Notes: generated by a model not told the origin, from the letters alone. Counted from the first letter of the stretch, positions 6,640 to 16,833 are shown. The stretch: DNA of 33,714 nt from an uncultured Clostridia bacterium (GCA_944387575.1 CALXFK010000041.1:1-33714), one strand, 5' to 3'. Program-made: numbers and translations.

Positions 6640-8934
6640 TCACTCTACCGAGACCGAGATCTCCTTCCCATCCGCGCCGTCCACGACCGAGAGGGACACC
6701 CCGGTGACACCTCTCTCGTAGTTGTCTATCATTGCGGATGCTATCCGGTCCTCCACCTCTTTCTGTATCAGACGGCGTAGGTTGCGTGCTCCGAACTTGA
6801 CCGAGTACGACTTCTCGACGAGGTAACTCTCCACCTCCGGCATCCAATTCAGGGTTATCAGCTTGTTTGCAAGACCCTTCTTCAGGTCGCCCAGCATTAT
6901 TTCGACTATCTTTCCGAAGTCCTCTCGGCTGAGCTGGTTGAACACAACTATCTCGTCGACACGGTTTATGAACTCAGGACGCATCACGTCGCCTAGCGCC
7001 TTCATCGCGTTCTCCCGGGCTATCGACCCCGCGCCGCGCTCAAAACCGACCATTCCGCTGCCCTTGCGCTCGCTTCCGGCATTGGAAGTCATGATTATTA
7101 TCGTGTTCTCGAAGTTGACCACACGACCCTGGGCATCGGTTATTCTACCGTCATCCAGTATCTGAAGCATGATATTGAGAACGTCGGGATGCGCCTTCTC
7201 TATCTCGTCGAACAACACGACAGAGTATGGCTTGCGGCGTATCTTCTCGGTGAGCTGACCCGCCTCGTCGTACCCTACATATCCGGGAGGCGCTCCGATT
7301 ATGCGGCTTACCGCATGTTTCTCCATGAACTCGCTCATGTCCAGCCGTATAAGCGACTCGGGAGAGTCGAACAGGTCCTGTGCTAGTGTCTTGACAAGCT
7401 CGGTCTTTCCGACACCGGTAGGTCCGACGAAGATGAAGCTCACCGGCTTCCTCTTTTCCGAAATGCCGACTCTTCCTCGTCTGATCGCCGCCGCGACCGT
7501 CTCTACCGCCTCGTCCTGACCTATTATCCGGGTCTTGAGGCGGGCGGAGAGTCCCTTGAGTTTCTGGAACTCCGCCTCCTGTATGCTGGAGGCAGGTATC
7601 TTCGTCCACAGCTCTATGACATGCGCAAGGTTCTCTATTGTCAGCTCGGGGAGCTGGCTGTTTATCTCATTGAGTCGGTCGCTCAGCTGTAGTTCACGGC
7701 TACGGAGCGTCGCAAGTTTCTCGTAATTCTCATCGCTGTTCTCGGTGATGGCGGCTCGCTCACGCACGACCTCCTGGAGCTCATGGCGGAGCCGGTCACG
7801 CCGCGAGATGATCTCGCTTTTCAGGTTGACATCTGAGCACGCTTCGTCGATTAGGTCTATCGCCTTGTCCGGCAGGAATCGGTCGGTTATATACCGCTCG
7901 CTGAGGATGACTGCCTGGCGCGCAATTCTCTCCGGGATACGCACGCTGTGGTACTCCTCGTAGTAGTGCGCAATGCCCTTGATTATCTCGACGCTTTCCT
8001 CAAGCGACGGCTCACCCACCGTGACCGGCTGGAAGCGCCGCTCGAGCGCCGAATCCTTCTCGATATGTTTGCGGTACTCAGCAAAGGTGGTCGCACCGAT
8101 GACCTGGATCTCACCGCGCGAAAGTGCGGGCTTTAGGATGTTTGCGGCGTTCATCGAACCCTCCGCGTCTCCGGCGGAGGCTATGTTGTGCACCTCGTCA
8201 ATGACCAGGATGATATTACCAAGCCGCTTTATTTCGTCGATAAGCCCCTTCATCCGGCTCTCGAACTGACCCCGGAACTGTGTCCCGGCGACAAGCCCGG
8301 TGAGGTCGAGCAGGTAAACTTCCTTCGAGCGCAGCTTATCCGGGACCTGTCCGTCCACTATCCGCTGCGCAAGACCCTCCGCGATCGCGGTCTTACCGAC
8401 GCCCGGCTCGCCTATGAGGCAGGGGTTGTTCTTCTGGCGGCGGTTGAGTATCTGCACGACCCTCTCTATTTCGGTATCCCGCCCGACGATGCGGTCTATC
8501 TTTCCATTCTTCGCCTTATCGGTCAGCGAAATGCAGTACGCATCGAGGAATTTCCGCTTGTTTTCCTGGCGTGCCGCCCTCTTCTTCTCTCCCGTGGGCG
8601 GCGGCGACGTCGGCTGCGGATTTTCTCCGTTTGCTCCGAAGAGCCGATTCAAGAACGGGAAAGTCGCAGTCTTTCCCTCATCTCCCTCGAGTGACTCCGG
8701 GTCGTCCCTTTCAGCGAGGTTATTGCCGAGGGCGTTCATCATCTCGCCGGACATCTGCTCGATGTCCTCACTCGTTATTCCCATCTGGTCCATCATGTCC
8801 TGGACCGGTTTCAGACCGAGCTCATTTGCGCACTTCAGGCAGAGACCCTCGTGCTTTGTGACGCCGTTCTCTATTTTTGTGACGAATATCATCGCCAAAT
8901 TCTTTTTGCACCGTGTACAGAGTGTAGGCTGCAT
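6640..8934 (-). CDS. ClpE-like AAA+ unfoldase with N-terminal zinc finger
   Basis: A 764-residue Hsp100 ATPase. The N-terminus is a zinc-finger-like module, with CTRC at 6-9 and CLKC at 32-35, as in ClpE and McsA, instead of the double Clp_N domain of ClpC. A helical/linker stretch follows to about 145, then AAA module 1 (Walker A GEPGVGKT 175-182, Walker B ILVIDE 242-247), a coiled-coil middle region (about 375-430), and AAA module 2 (Walker A GPTGVGKT 504-511, Walker [14 protein letters not shown] near 572-584). A VGF tripeptide in GMVGFERG after the second Walker B matches the ClpP-docking loop, so it should feed substrates to ClpP. AGAAAGGG precedes the ATG. ClpE is usually ~700 residues; the extra length lies in the linker. 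No ctsR, mcsA or mcsB is seen here. Confidence 0.88.
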   Translation of the reverse strand: MQPTLCTRCKKNLAMIFVTKIENGVTKHEGLCLKCANELGLKPVQDMMDQMGITSEDIEQMSGEMMNALGNNLAERDDPESLEGDEGKTATFPFLNRLFGANGENPQPTSPPPTGEKKRAARQENKRKFLDAYCISLTDKAKNGKIDRIVGRDTEIERVVQILNRRQKNNPCLIGEPGVGKTAIAEGLAQRIVDGQVPDKLRSKEVYLLDLTGLVAGTQFRGQFESRMKGLIDEIKRLGNIILVIDEVHNIASAGDAEGSMNAANILKPALSRGEIQVIGATTFAEYRKHIEKDSALERRFQPVTVGEPSLEESVEIIKGIAHYYEEYHSVRIPERIARQAVILSERYITDRFLPDKAIDLIDEACSDVNLKSEIISRRDRLRHELQEVVRERAAITENSDENYEKLATLRSRELQLSDRLNEINSQLPELTIENLAHVIELWTKIPASSIQEAEFQKLKGLSARLKTRIIGQDEAVETVAAAIRRGRVGISEKRKPVSFIFVGPTGVGKTELVKTLAQDLFDSPESLIRLDMSEFMEKHAVSRIIGAPPGYVGYDEAGQLTEKIRRKPYSVVLFDEIEKAHPDVLNIMLQILDDGRITDAQGRVVNFENTIIIMTSNAGSERKGSGMVGFERGAGSIARENAMKALGDVMRPEFINRVDEIVVFNQLSREDFGKIVEIMLGDLKKGLANKLITLNWMPEVESYLVEKSYSVKFGARNLRRLIQKEVEDRIASAMIDNYERGVTGVSLSVVDGADGKEISVSVE

Positions 8935-8970
8935 TATATACCCTTTCTTTGCGCGCTATCTTGACGCGAC

Positions 8971-9501
8971 TTATTTTTCCCGAACTATCTTACAATATCT
9001 CATCAGGTAGCTCACAAATGCCAATATCGTAAGTACAGTTGCTATACTAAGCATTACAAGCGAGACCACCCGCGGTATGTCAAACACCATCATGAGCGCG
9101 ATACTTACAAAAAACATCGTTGTAGCTGACTTGCCCACAATATTTGACGGCGGCATATCCGACATGCGCCGGTAGAGCCGGATCCCACCTATTAGCATGA
9201 ATATCTCTTTTATCACGAACACCGCCCCTATCCAGAGAGGGATCATACCTGCGACAAACAGCGATATCAGCGCCGTCGCTGTCATAAGCTTATCGGCGAG
9301 GGGGTCTAGGATACGACCCAGGCGCGTTATCTGGTTGAGCCTGCGTGCAAGGTATCCGTCAAGCATATCGGTCGCCGACGCCGCGAGGAAGATAAGCCCC
9401 GCTATCATATGAGCATGCTCTCCGCCCGAAAAAAATGCGACACAGAACATCGGCACGAGTATCAGTCTCAGCAGCGAAAGCAAATTCGGAATGTTCACCA
9501 C
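8971..9501 (-). CDS. pgsA: CDP-diacylglycerol-glycerol-3-phosphate 3-phosphatidyltransferase
   Basis: A 176-residue integral membrane enzyme that transfers the phosphatidyl group from CDP-diacylglycerol to glycerol-3-phosphate, the committed step to phosphatidylglycerol. The complete CDP-alcohol phosphotransferase motif is present: Asp45-x2-Asp48-Gly49-x2-Ala52-Arg53-x8-Gly62-x3-Asp66-x3-Asp70. Several membrane segments surround it. The start is one of two tandem GTG codons (9501 or 9498); GGGAGG lies 5 or 8 bases upstream. It follows the cvpA-like gene after 12 bases and precedes the ClpE-like gene by 36, so all three are probably cotranscribed. Confidence 0.92.
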   Translation of the reverse strand: MVNIPNLLSLLRLILVPMFCVAFFSGGEHAHMIAGLIFLAASATDMLDGYLARRLNQITRLGRILDPLADKLMTATALISLFVAGMIPLWIGAVFVIKEIFMLIGGIRLYRRMSDMPPSNIVGKSATTMFFVSIALMMVFDIPRVVSLVMLSIATVLTILAFVSYLMRYCKIVREK

Positions 9502-9513
9502 TCCGTCCTCCCT

Positions 9514-10152
9514 TTACCTAAACAGTTTTAAAAACGTCGGCGGGTCCGCGAAATACTTGTATATAAACGTGGCATCTATCTCCTCCGCCGTTACATACGC
9601 ATCGAAAAGCCCAATTATCCACGCCGCGGTTATCATGATGAGGATGCCAAGAGCAAGCCCTCCCAAAAGACCGAACAGCTTATTGAGCATGTGCAGTACC
9701 GGCAGCTTTGCCACGATGTCTATCGCCTTGAATATCATTCGGACGACTATCAGTATAACTACGAACGCGACCGCCGCGACCACCGCATACGCCACCACCC
9801 TCGATACCGCGGTCACGATATGCTGCGCTATCTGCTCCGCACCCTCGTTCAGGGCATCCGAGGCATCTCCGAATATCTCCAGCCCGGCAATGTTCACTCC
9901 GGCAAGACTCAATCCGGCAAGCGCATCCTCGTCTACGATCTCCGGAAGCTCTATTCCAGCGAGCAGCGGCTCTATCCACCCGGCAACAAGCGGGCTGAGC
10001 AACTGTGCCGCTATCCCTGCACCGATATACGCTATCACCACCGCGACAAGTGACGAGACGGTCATCACAAAACCGCGACGCGCACCGCGTATCGCAAACA
10101 ATGCTACCAGAAGCACTGTGGCTGCGTCAAGAATAATATTCAGTCCGACCAT
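9514..10152 (-). CDS. CvpA family membrane protein
   Basis: A 212-residue protein with an N-terminal CvpA-type membrane segment (NIILDAATVLLVALFAIRGARRGFV; the RGxRRGF turn is typical) and a second segment directly after it. A soluble, acidic extracytoplasmic loop covers about residues 65-110, and two or three further hydrophobic segments close the protein. CvpA proteins are inner-membrane proteins of unclear mechanism, linked to colicin V export and envelope stress. GGAGG lies 3-4 bases before the ATG. It sits between a DUF5711 gene and pgsA, an envelope-associated context. Confidence 0.8.
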   Translation of the reverse strand: MVGLNIILDAATVLLVALFAIRGARRGFVMTVSSLVAVVIAYIGAGIAAQLLSPLVAGWIEPLLAGIELPEIVDEDALAGLSLAGVNIAGLEIFGDASDALNEGAEQIAQHIVTAVSRVVAYAVVAAVAFVVILIVVRMIFKAIDIVAKLPVLHMLNKLFGLLGGLALGILIMITAAWIIGLFDAYVTAEEIDATFIYKYFADPPTFLKLFR

Positions 10153-10202
10153 GATCCTCCAATTTAAACACTGTTATTTGAATCAAATCATCTCTTCATC
10201 TC

Positions 10203-10216
10203 TGCGATACATCGCA
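10203..10216. repeat. short perfect inverted repeat
   Basis: TGCGAT (10203-10208) and ATCGCA (10211-10216) are separated by 2 bases, immediately after the DUF5711 stop codon and about 50 bases before the cvpA-like start. It could be an operator or part of a small mRNA hairpin; no promoter was recognised next to it. Confidence 0.3.
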
Positions 10217-10218
10217 CA

Positions 10219-11382
10219 TCAACCGTACGTATAAATATCCGCCGCATCGGAAGCAACTGTTATAACAGCACCGTCACCCATGAGAACCGACCTGCAGTCG
10301 CTTACAAGCGCACTCTGGGCAATCCTTTCCAGCTGCCTATTATACACCAGCACCGCATCGTTTGTCAAAATGCTGAACTCGTCTCCCTGCGCGCATATCC
10401 CGACAAGACCCCCGACAAGGAGTTCCTGTTCGACAGCGCCGTTCTGTGAAAGTATTGAGACGTGCGAACTTTCCGCCGACACTGATGAGTTCGGGCAGAC
10501 GACCACGAAATCATCGCCCTCCGCAAAGGCAGCAAGTCCGGAATCTCGGTAGTCGTACTCTCCAAGATATGTACCCTCTTCGTCGAGAAATACTAATCGC
10601 TGCTCGGTCATCACAAGCACTCCGTCATTTCCGAGAAATTCGACCCCGACCACGAGCTCTCCCGACGTCTCCCACGTCGCAAATGGGGTCTCGCTGGACA
10701 GGCTCATAAGTATTACCGACGAGATTATCTTCGCATCCTCCTGGCGCACCCCTGCAACCGCCAACTTCTCGGATTCGTCGCTCAGCGCACAGTCGACTAT
10801 GAATCGCTCGGACGAAAAGTATTTATACCTATTTGTACCCTCCGGCGTAAATACCGTGACCGCACCGCGCATCCCGCTCTCCTCCGCCGCCACCGCGCAC
10901 AAACCGGTGGGCGAAACGTCCGCCGAAATTATCGAGCTCGCGTACGAGATATTGTAGAGCTCGACTCCGTTTCCTAGTAGCAGAAACGCCGTACCGCCGA
11001 TGTCGTACGCCGCAAGGTATCCCCCAGCCTGCTCAAGCGCAGGACTCGCAAAATTCTTAGATATTGCAAGCAGTTGCTCACCAGTCCCGCTCTGCAACTC
11101 TATCCCGCTTGGCGAGAGCACCGCAAGCCCTCCCATATACGCGGCATACGTATTGTTGGAATTTGCGGCGAAGGTTAGCCGCTCAGAGTACCCACTCTGC
11201 AGCGGTTGCTGCTGGGGTGCTACTGCGTCGCGCAGCGCCTCCGGCGTGAGACTGTCGTATTTGAGCACTATGAGCAGCGCCACAAGCAGTGCCGCCACAA
11301 TGACAAGAACCCTCAGAACGGTTTTCAAAACACCCTGCACCGACGGCTTCGCCGTCTCAGAGGAAGATTTTCTTTCCCGCAT
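10219..11382 (-). CDS. DUF5711 family membrane-anchored protein
   Basis: A 387-residue protein with a short basic cytoplasmic N-terminus, one membrane segment (about residues 18-40) and a ~340-residue exterior domain of repeated beta-strand units (for example LSPSGIELQ, TPEGTNRYKYFS, LDEEGTYLGEYDYR). This resembles a beta-propeller/quinoprotein-like fold and the DUF5711 family of Clostridia. The start at 11382 follows GAGG; a frame extension to 11436 would overlap truA and lacks support. It lies directly downstream of truA (6-base gap). Function unknown; a surface sensing or scaffold role is speculation. Confidence 0.75.
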   Translation of the reverse strand: MRERKSSSETAKPSVQGVLKTVLRVLVIVAALLVALLIVLKYDSLTPEALRDAVAPQQQPLQSGYSERLTFAANSNNTYAAYMGGLAVLSPSGIELQSGTGEQLLAISKNFASPALEQAGGYLAAYDIGGTAFLLLGNGVELYNISYASSIISADVSPTGLCAVAAEESGMRGAVTVFTPEGTNRYKYFSSERFIVDCALSDESEKLAVAGVRQEDAKIISSVILMSLSSETPFATWETSGELVVGVEFLGNDGVLVMTEQRLVFLDEEGTYLGEYDYRDSGLAAFAEGDDFVVVCPNSSVSAESSHVSILSQNGAVEQELLVGGLVGICAQGDEFSILTNDAVLVYNRQLERIAQSALVSDCRSVLMGDGAVITVASDAADIYTYG

Positions 11383-11387
11383 AAACC

Positions 11388-12137
11388 TCACACAGAACTG
11401 TCGGCATACTTCACACCGGTCATGTACAGCCCGCACGCGGGAAGCGTTGGTCCCGCATCCTGCCGTCTCCCTCCGAGAAGCAGGCGGCTGACATCATCCG
11501 CCATGAGCTTTCTCTCCGATACATACAAAAGCGTACCGGCTATCGCGCGCGCCATGTTGTACAGAAACCCATTTGCTGCGACACATATGCTCACAAACTC
11601 CCCGTCCTTCAGCACCTCGCAGCGATAGACGGTCCGGACGGTGGTTTTAACGTTCGAACCGACCGAGCGCAGCGCCGCAAAATCGTGCTCACCTACCATC
11701 CGCTCCGCCGCTTCGCGCATCCGCTCAATATCGGGGGTGCGGGGATAGAAGTAGGCGCGGTTGACACTGAACGGGTCGTGTATCTTTCCTGGGTGAATGA
11801 GATATGTGTACTCCTTTTCCACCGCAGAAAATGTGGCGTGAAAATCGTATGGCACGTCTCTTGCAGAGAGTATCGCAATATCACGTGGCAGCCGCGCATT
11901 TATGGCATATGGCAGGCGTTCCGATGGGATCCTGCACTCGGAGCGAAAATTCGCCACGTATGTCCGTGCATGCACCCCCGCATCTGTCCTTCCGCAACCC
12001 ACAAGGGTTATCTGCTGCCCCACCGCGCCCTCGATAGCGTCTGACACTGTCCGGGACACGGTCACCGCATTCTTCTGTTCCTGCCATCCGTGATAATTTG
12101 TTCCGTCGTAGGCAAGCCTGAGCGCGATATTCCTCAC
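11388..12137 (-). CDS. truA: tRNA pseudouridine(38-40) synthase
   Basis: A 249-residue pseudouridine synthase that modifies positions 38-40 of the tRNA anticodon arm. It begins RNIALRLAYDGTNYHGWQ and carries the catalytic motif GCGRTDAGVHA, with Asp52 as the nucleophile. The start is a GTG at 12137 that overlaps the ecfT stop (GTGA), with GGAG 7 bases upstream; the longer open frame to 12281 lies inside ecfT and is rejected. The ecfA1-ecfA2-ecfT-truA order is a widely conserved Firmicutes arrangement, which supports both calls. Confidence 0.95.
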   Translation of the reverse strand: MRNIALRLAYDGTNYHGWQEQKNAVTVSRTVSDAIEGAVGQQITLVGCGRTDAGVHARTYVANFRSECRIPSERLPYAINARLPRDIAILSARDVPYDFHATFSAVEKEYTYLIHPGKIHDPFSVNRAYFYPRTPDIERMREAAERMVGEHDFAALRSVGSNVKTTVRTVYRCEVLKDGEFVSICVAANGFLYNMARAIAGTLLYVSERKLMADDVSRLLLGGRRQDAGPTLPACGLYMTGVKYADSSV

Positions 12138-12949
12138 GAGATCACTCCGATACCAAACAAATCGAAAAGCACAACCGCCGCCACCAGCAGAACAAATGCA
12201 GCGGCGCCATATGCATCCACCCTCGAAAACCGCAATACGCGCAGCCGGGTACGCCCCTCTCCGCCGCGGTAACACCGGCACTCCATCGCCACAGCCAGTT
12301 CGTCCGCACGGCGGAACGCACTGATGAACAGCGGGACAAGCAGCGGGACAAGCGCCTTTGCGCGCTGGAATATGTTCCCGCTCTCGAAATCCGCGCCACG
12401 CGCTTTCTGCGCACTCATTATCTTATCGGTTTCTTCGATGAGAGTCGGGATAAACCGGAGCGCTATCGTCATCATCATCGCGAGCTCATGCGCAGGCACC
12501 TTTATCCGCTTGAGCGGCGTGAGCAGCCGCTCTATGCCATCAGTGAGCAGTATGGGCGATGTGGTGTATGTGAGAAGAAACGTGCCGGTAATGAGCAGGA
12601 TTATACGCACCACCATGAATATCGCAGTGACAAGTCCCTGCTTCGTTATCGTGAATATCCAGAAAGAGAACAACTCGTCCCCTTGTGTATAGAACAGGTT
12701 GAGTATCGCAGTCACCACGATAACGAAAATCAGCGGTTTCATGCCCTTCATCGCGACCTTCGGGTTTATCCGTGAGACCACCATCGCTGTTCCGAGGAAC
12801 ACGAGCACCGCCGCATACGCTGCCACGCCCTCCGCAATGAACAGTACGACTATATATCCGATAGTGAGCAGTATTTTGGTTCTGGGGTCCATCCGGTGAA
12901 CCGGGCTATGCCCCGGAAAATACTGACCAAGAGTAATATCCCTAAGCAT
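12134..12949 (-). CDS. ecfT: ECF transporter transmembrane component EcfT
   Basis: A 271-residue membrane protein that couples the two ATPases to an exchangeable substrate-binding S protein. It has the N-terminal pattern HSPVHRMDPRTKI, several membrane segments, and the two cytoplasmic coupling-helix signatures, seen here as KARGAD and ECRCYRG. The start at 12949 has GGGAGGTG 6 bases upstream; the open frame continues to a GTG at 12958 that is less likely. It overlaps ecfA2 by 8 bases and truA by 3. No S component is encoded here, so this is a shared (group II) energising module for vitamins or metals whose S proteins lie elsewhere. Confidence 0.94.
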   Translation of the reverse strand: MLRDITLGQYFPGHSPVHRMDPRTKILLTIGYIVVLFIAEGVAAYAAVLVFLGTAMVVSRINPKVAMKGMKPLIFVIVVTAILNLFYTQGDELFSFWIFTITKQGLVTAIFMVVRIILLITGTFLLTYTTSPILLTDGIERLLTPLKRIKVPAHELAMMMTIALRFIPTLIEETDKIMSAQKARGADFESGNIFQRAKALVPLLVPLFISAFRRADELAVAMECRCYRGGEGRTRLRVLRFSRVDAYGAAAFVLLVAAVVLFDLFGIGVIS

Positions 12950-13817
12950 TCGGAACACCTCCCGCCGCGCCGTTTTTCAGCCGTGTGAGCTGCCGTACAG
13001 CCTCCTCAACAGTATAGGTCGCAGGGTCTATGTCCACACCGAGCTCACGCAGTCTCATACACACCCGTGTTATCTGCGGCACGGCAAGCCCCGCGCTCTG
13101 AAGTTCCTCCGCGCGAGAGAACACCTCGGCGGGCGTACCCTGCATAAAGACATGCGCCCCGTTCATCACCACAAGGCGCTCGGCATACCTCGCCGCGTCC
13201 TCCATGCTGTGAGTTACAAGCAACACCGCTGACCCTGTATTGCTGCGGTATTCCGCGATACGCGATAGGATCTCGTCCCGCCCACGCGGGTCGAGACCGG
13301 CGGTCGGCTCATCGAGTATCAGCGCCTCGGGGCGCATCGCGATTATACCCGCAATAGCCACCCTTCTCCTCTGCCCCCCGGACAGTTCGAACGGCGACTT
13401 CTCGAGAAGCTCCTCGTCGATACCGACGAAGCTCGCTGCCTCCCGCACCCGCTCCTTCAGCTCGTCCTCCGCAAGACCCATGTTCTTGGGACCAAACGCT
13501 ATGTCCTTGCCCACCGTCTCCTCGAAGAGCTGGTACTCCGGGTACTGGAATACTAGCCCCACCTTGAAACGCACCTTTCGCACGTCACTTTTCTCGTCCC
13601 AGATGTTCTTCTCATCAAAGTACACCGCGCCGCCGTCCGGCTTGAGCAGTCCGTTGAGGTGCTGAATGAGCGTGCTTTTTCCGCTGCCGGTATGCCCGAT
13701 GAGCGCGACAAACTCCCCCCGCTCCATCGCGAAGGATACGCTGTCCAGCGCAACATGTTCAAACGGCGTGCCTTTACCGTAAATATGCGTAAGATTTTCG
13801 CATCTAAGTATCGACAT
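12942..13817 (-). CDS. ecfA2: ECF transporter ATPase EcfA2
   Basis: A 291-residue ABC ATPase of the vitamin/cobalt energy-coupling class. Walker A GHTGSGKST is at residues 41-49, the Q-loop follows VGLVFQYPEYQLF, the signature LSGGQ is at 145-149, and Walker B LILDEP at 166-171. The FQYPEYQLFEETV segment and an N-terminal motif with GTPFEHVALDSVSF are typical of EcfA2. The ATG overlaps the ecfA1 stop (TAATG), with AAGGAAAG before it; the upstream extension to 13862 is rejected. Confidence 0.94.
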   Translation of the reverse strand: MSILRCENLTHIYGKGTPFEHVALDSVSFAMERGEFVALIGHTGSGKSTLIQHLNGLLKPDGGAVYFDEKNIWDEKSDVRKVRFKVGLVFQYPEYQLFEETVGKDIAFGPKNMGLAEDELKERVREAASFVGIDEELLEKSPFELSGGQRRRVAIAGIIAMRPEALILDEPTAGLDPRGRDEILSRIAEYRSNTGSAVLLVTHSMEDAARYAERLVVMNGAHVFMQGTPAEVFSRAEELQSAGLAVPQITRVCMRLRELGVDIDPATYTVEEAVRQLTRLKNGAAGGVPNA

Positions 13818-14671
13818 TACACTTTCCTTCCAGCAAACAGAGCACTCACCGCCTGCGCGCACTCCTCAACATCCAGACAGTTGAGCGGCAGGTCAAACCC
13901 CTTTTGACGAAGCGAGTACGCAAGCTCGACCGTCTGCGGCACCGCAAGACCCACCGATCGCAGTAGCTCAATCTCGGTAAAGACCGACTTCGGCGGTCCA
14001 TCCGCAATTATCTTTCCGCTATCCATAACGACCACGCGCGCACAACGCGCAGCCTCGTCCATGTGATGGGTTATAAGTACAATAGTGACGCCACTCTCTC
14101 TGTTCAATGCGGATATCGTGCGCATGACTTCCTCTCGTCCGGTTGGGTCGAGCATTGCGGTAGGCTCATCGAGCACTATGCACTCTGGCTTCATTGCAAG
14201 GATGCCCGCTATCGCTACCCGCTGTTTCTGACCGCCCGAAAGGCGGTGCGGCGCATGTTCGCGGTATCCGTACATCCCAACGGTACGCAGCGCATCATTG
14301 ACACGTTCGCGTATCTCCGCGCTCGGTACGCCAAGGTTTTCCGGTCCGAACGCGACGTCCTCCTCCACTATGTTCGCAACTATCTGATTATCCGGATTCT
14401 GGAACACCATCCCGACCCTACGACGTATCTCGTAGAGCAGTTCCTCGTCGGCGGTGGACATCCCATCGACATACACCGTACCTCCGGCTGGCAGAAGGAT
14501 GGCGTTAAAGTGCTTAGCGAGGGTACTCTTCCCCGAGCCGTTGTGACCAAGCACAGCGACAAACTCGCCGCGGTCTATCTCGAGCGAGAGCGACTCGAAT
14601 ACCTTCACCGGTCCTCTATCCGAGTCATATACGAAATCCAGATCCTCAACGCGAAGTAATGCGTCCTTCAC
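13817..14671 (-). CDS. ecfA1: ECF transporter ATPase EcfA1
   Basis: A 284-residue ABC ATPase, partner of EcfA2. Walker A LGHNGSGKST is near residues 41-50, the Q-loop is GMVFQNPDNQIV, the signature LSGGQ is at 144-148, and Walker B IVLDEP near 165-170. The FQNPDNQIVANIVEEDVAFGPEN region is diagnostic of EcfA1. The chosen start is the GTG at 14671, preceded by GGGGGTG with 5-base spacing; an ATG at 14689 lacks a close ribosome binding site. It begins the ecfA1-ecfA2-ecfT-truA block, 43 bases after the methyltransferase gene. Confidence 0.93.
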   Translation of the reverse strand: MKDALLRVEDLDFVYDSDRGPVKVFESLSLEIDRGEFVAVLGHNGSGKSTLAKHFNAILLPAGGTVYVDGMSTADEELLYEIRRRVGMVFQNPDNQIVANIVEEDVAFGPENLGVPSAEIRERVNDALRTVGMYGYREHAPHRLSGGQKQRVAIAGILAMKPECIVLDEPTAMLDPTGREEVMRTISALNRESGVTIVLITHHMDEAARCARVVVMDSGKIIADGPPKSVFTEIELLRSVGLAVPQTVELAYSLRQKGFDLPLNCLDVEECAQAVSALFAGRKV

Positions 14672-14714
14672 AGGCGCACCCCCATTCATAGTAGTGGTAG
14701 TGAACTCCCCAAAC

Positions 14715-15596
14715 TCAGCCTGCGACCCAACGCCCCGCCGCGCCGCAGGGCAACGCAAGACCGGTGACGCTCACCGGCAGCCCAAGCTCGCCACATTCCG
14801 CCGTACCTCCGAACCGGGGCGCAAGCACCGAGTTCAGCACATACGACAGAACCGACGGCGCAAGTCCGGTCGTATACGAATTTATAATAAAGAACAGCGG
14901 CTTCGCACTCAATACCTGTGCGCAGAGCTCTACAAGCGAATACAGACCCTCCTCGAGCCTCCAGACCTCGCCGGAAGGACCCCTGCCGTATGACGGAGGG
15001 TCCATTATCACCGCATCATAGCGCACCCCGCGTCTGATCTCCCGTTGCACGAATTTGAAACAGTCGTCCACTATCCAGCGCACCGGACGATCCGCAAGAC
15101 CGCTGCGCGCCGCGTTCTCCTTGCCCCACGCAACCATACCACGCGCCGCATCCACATGGCAGACCCGCGCCCCCGCGGCTGCCGCCGCGACCGTCGCCGC
15201 TCCGGTGTATGCGAACAGGTTGAGCACGCTCACCTCACGTGATGGGTCCCGCGCAGCCTGTCCGTGTATCTGTTCCATGATAAAGTCCCAATTTGCAGCC
15301 TGCTCCGGGAACACTCCGGTGTGCTTGAAGTTCATCGGTTTTATGCCAAACCTCAGCTCCCGGTAACCGATCTCCCAACTCTCATCTGGTATGCTGAACT
15401 TCTCCCAGTGCCCGCCACCGCTCTTGGAGCGGATATACCGCCCGTCGGGACAGTCCCACCGAGGATCGGAGCTCCCGCGCGCCCATATCGCCTGCGGGTC
15501 GGGACGGACAAGGCACACATTTCCCCAGCGCTCGAGGCGCTCTCCTCCACCGCAGTCTATAAGCTCATAGTCGCGCCATCCGTCACTCAACCACAT
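14715..15596 (-). CDS. class I SAM-dependent methyltransferase, RlmI/RlmK-like
   Basis: A 293-residue Rossmann-fold methyltransferase. Motif I is NLFAYTGAATVAAAAAG (about 126-142), preceded by the GVFPEQAANW substrate/loop motif (95-104); the catalytic-region motif is MDPPSYGRG (198-206). This combination is typical of the 23S rRNA m5C methyltransferase-like group (RlmI and relatives), though it lacks an N-terminal PUA domain and the exact target is not known. It follows metK after 20 bases, so a SAM synthetase and a SAM consumer are cotranscribed. Confidence 0.8.
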   Translation of the reverse strand: MWLSDGWRDYELIDCGGGERLERWGNVCLVRPDPQAIWARGSSDPRWDCPDGRYIRSKSGGGHWEKFSIPDESWEIGYRELRFGIKPMNFKHTGVFPEQAANWDFIMEQIHGQAARDPSREVSVLNLFAYTGAATVAAAAAGARVCHVDAARGMVAWGKENAARSGLADRPVRWIVDDCFKFVQREIRRGVRYDAVIMDPPSYGRGPSGEVWRLEEGLYSLVELCAQVLSAKPLFFIINSYTTGLAPSVLSYVLNSVLAPRFGGTAECGELGLPVSVTGLALPCGAAGRWVAG

Positions 15597-15616
15597 CTGC
15601 TAAAACCCCTAATCCT

Positions 15617-16798
15617 TTACACCGATTCCTTCAGCCGCTCCACGGCGCTGAGGCGCTCCCACGGCAGATCCACGTCCATTCTTCCGAAGTGACCATAAGC
15701 CGCGGTCGCACGGTATATCGGACGACGAAGGTCGAGATAGTCAATTATGGCAGCCGGACGAAAATCGAACTTCTCGCGTATCAGCTCGGCAAGACGATCG
15801 TCCTCCATGACGCCGGTGCCAAACGTCTCGACAAATACTGAGACCGGGTGCGCAACTCCGATCGCGTATGCGACCTCTATCTCGCACCTCTTTGCAAGCC
15901 CGGCTGCGACGACGTTCTTCGCCACATGGCGCAGCATGTACGACGCGGAGCGGTCGACCTTTGTCGGGTCCTTTCCCGAGAACGCGCCGCCGCCGTGACG
16001 TCCGAATCCGCCGTAAGTATCCACGATTATCTTCCGCCCGGTAAGACCGCTGTCCCCTGCGGGTCCGCCCACCACGAAGCGACCGGTCGGATTGATGAAT
16101 ATCTTCGTGTCCGCGTCGATGAGTCGGGGGTCTACCACCTTGTCGATTATCTCCGCGCGTACACCCTCACGCAGCTCCTCTATCGAAACGTCGGGTGAAT
16201 GTTGGGTGCTCACGACTATCGCCTCTATGCGCTTTACGCTGCCCCCGTCATACTCGACCGTGACCTGGCTCTTGCCGTCCGGGCGGAGGAAGGACAGGTC
16301 GCCCGCACGGCGCGCGTCGGTGAGACGCCTGCTGAGCTTGTGCGCCCATGCTATCGGAGCAGGCATGTACTCTGGAGTCTCGTCGGTCGCATACCCAAAC
16401 ATCATGCCCTGGTCACCCGCACCAAGCAGGTCGTAAGCATCACGGTCGGACGCCTTGAACTCCATCGAATGGTCAACGCCAAGCGCAATATCCGGCGACT
16501 GCTCATCGATCGAGGTGAGCACCGCACAGGTGTGCGCGTCGAACCCGAGCGAGGGGTCGTTATATCCTATCTCGTCTATCGTACGCCGGACAATAGAGGG
16601 AATGTCGGCGTAATGTGTCGTGCTGATCTCTCCCATTACGAGCGCCATTCCGGTTGTTGCAATACACTCACATGCGACCCTCGCATTTGCGTCGTGCGCA
16701 ATAATATCGTCGAGCACCGCGTCGCTTATCGCGTCGCACACCTTGTCCGGATGTCCCTCGGTGACCGACTCTGACGTGAAAAGTTTTTTGTTGTTCAT
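15617..16798 (-). CDS. metK: S-adenosylmethionine synthetase
   Basis: A 393-residue enzyme making SAM from methionine and ATP in the cytosol. Visible signatures are [20 protein letters not shown] (11-30), the methionine/ATP loop [12 protein letters not shown] (126-137) and the phosphate-binding [16 protein letters not shown] (269-284). Length is standard. It lies 35 bases downstream of ahcY, so the SAH-hydrolysing and SAM-forming enzymes share a transcript. No SAM riboswitch was recognised upstream of either gene. Confidence 0.97.
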   Translation of the reverse strand: MNNKKLFTSESVTEGHPDKVCDAISDAVLDDIIAHDANARVACECIATTGMALVMGEISTTHYADIPSIVRRTIDEIGYNDPSLGFDAHTCAVLTSIDEQSPDIALGVDHSMEFKASDRDAYDLLGAGDQGMMFGYATDETPEYMPAPIAWAHKLSRRLTDARRAGDLSFLRPDGKSQVTVEYDGGSVKRIEAIVVSTQHSPDVSIEELREGVRAEIIDKVVDPRLIDADTKIFINPTGRFVVGGPAGDSGLTGRKIIVDTYGGFGRHGGGAFSGKDPTKVDRSASYMLRHVAKNVVAAGLAKRCEIEVAYAIGVAHPVSVFVETFGTGVMEDDRLAELIREKFDFRPAAIIDYLDLRRPIYRATAAYGHFGRMDVDLPWERLSAVERLKESV

Positions 16799-16833
16799 TT
16801 CTATTCCCTTCCAGATCCATCTAAAAAAACATT

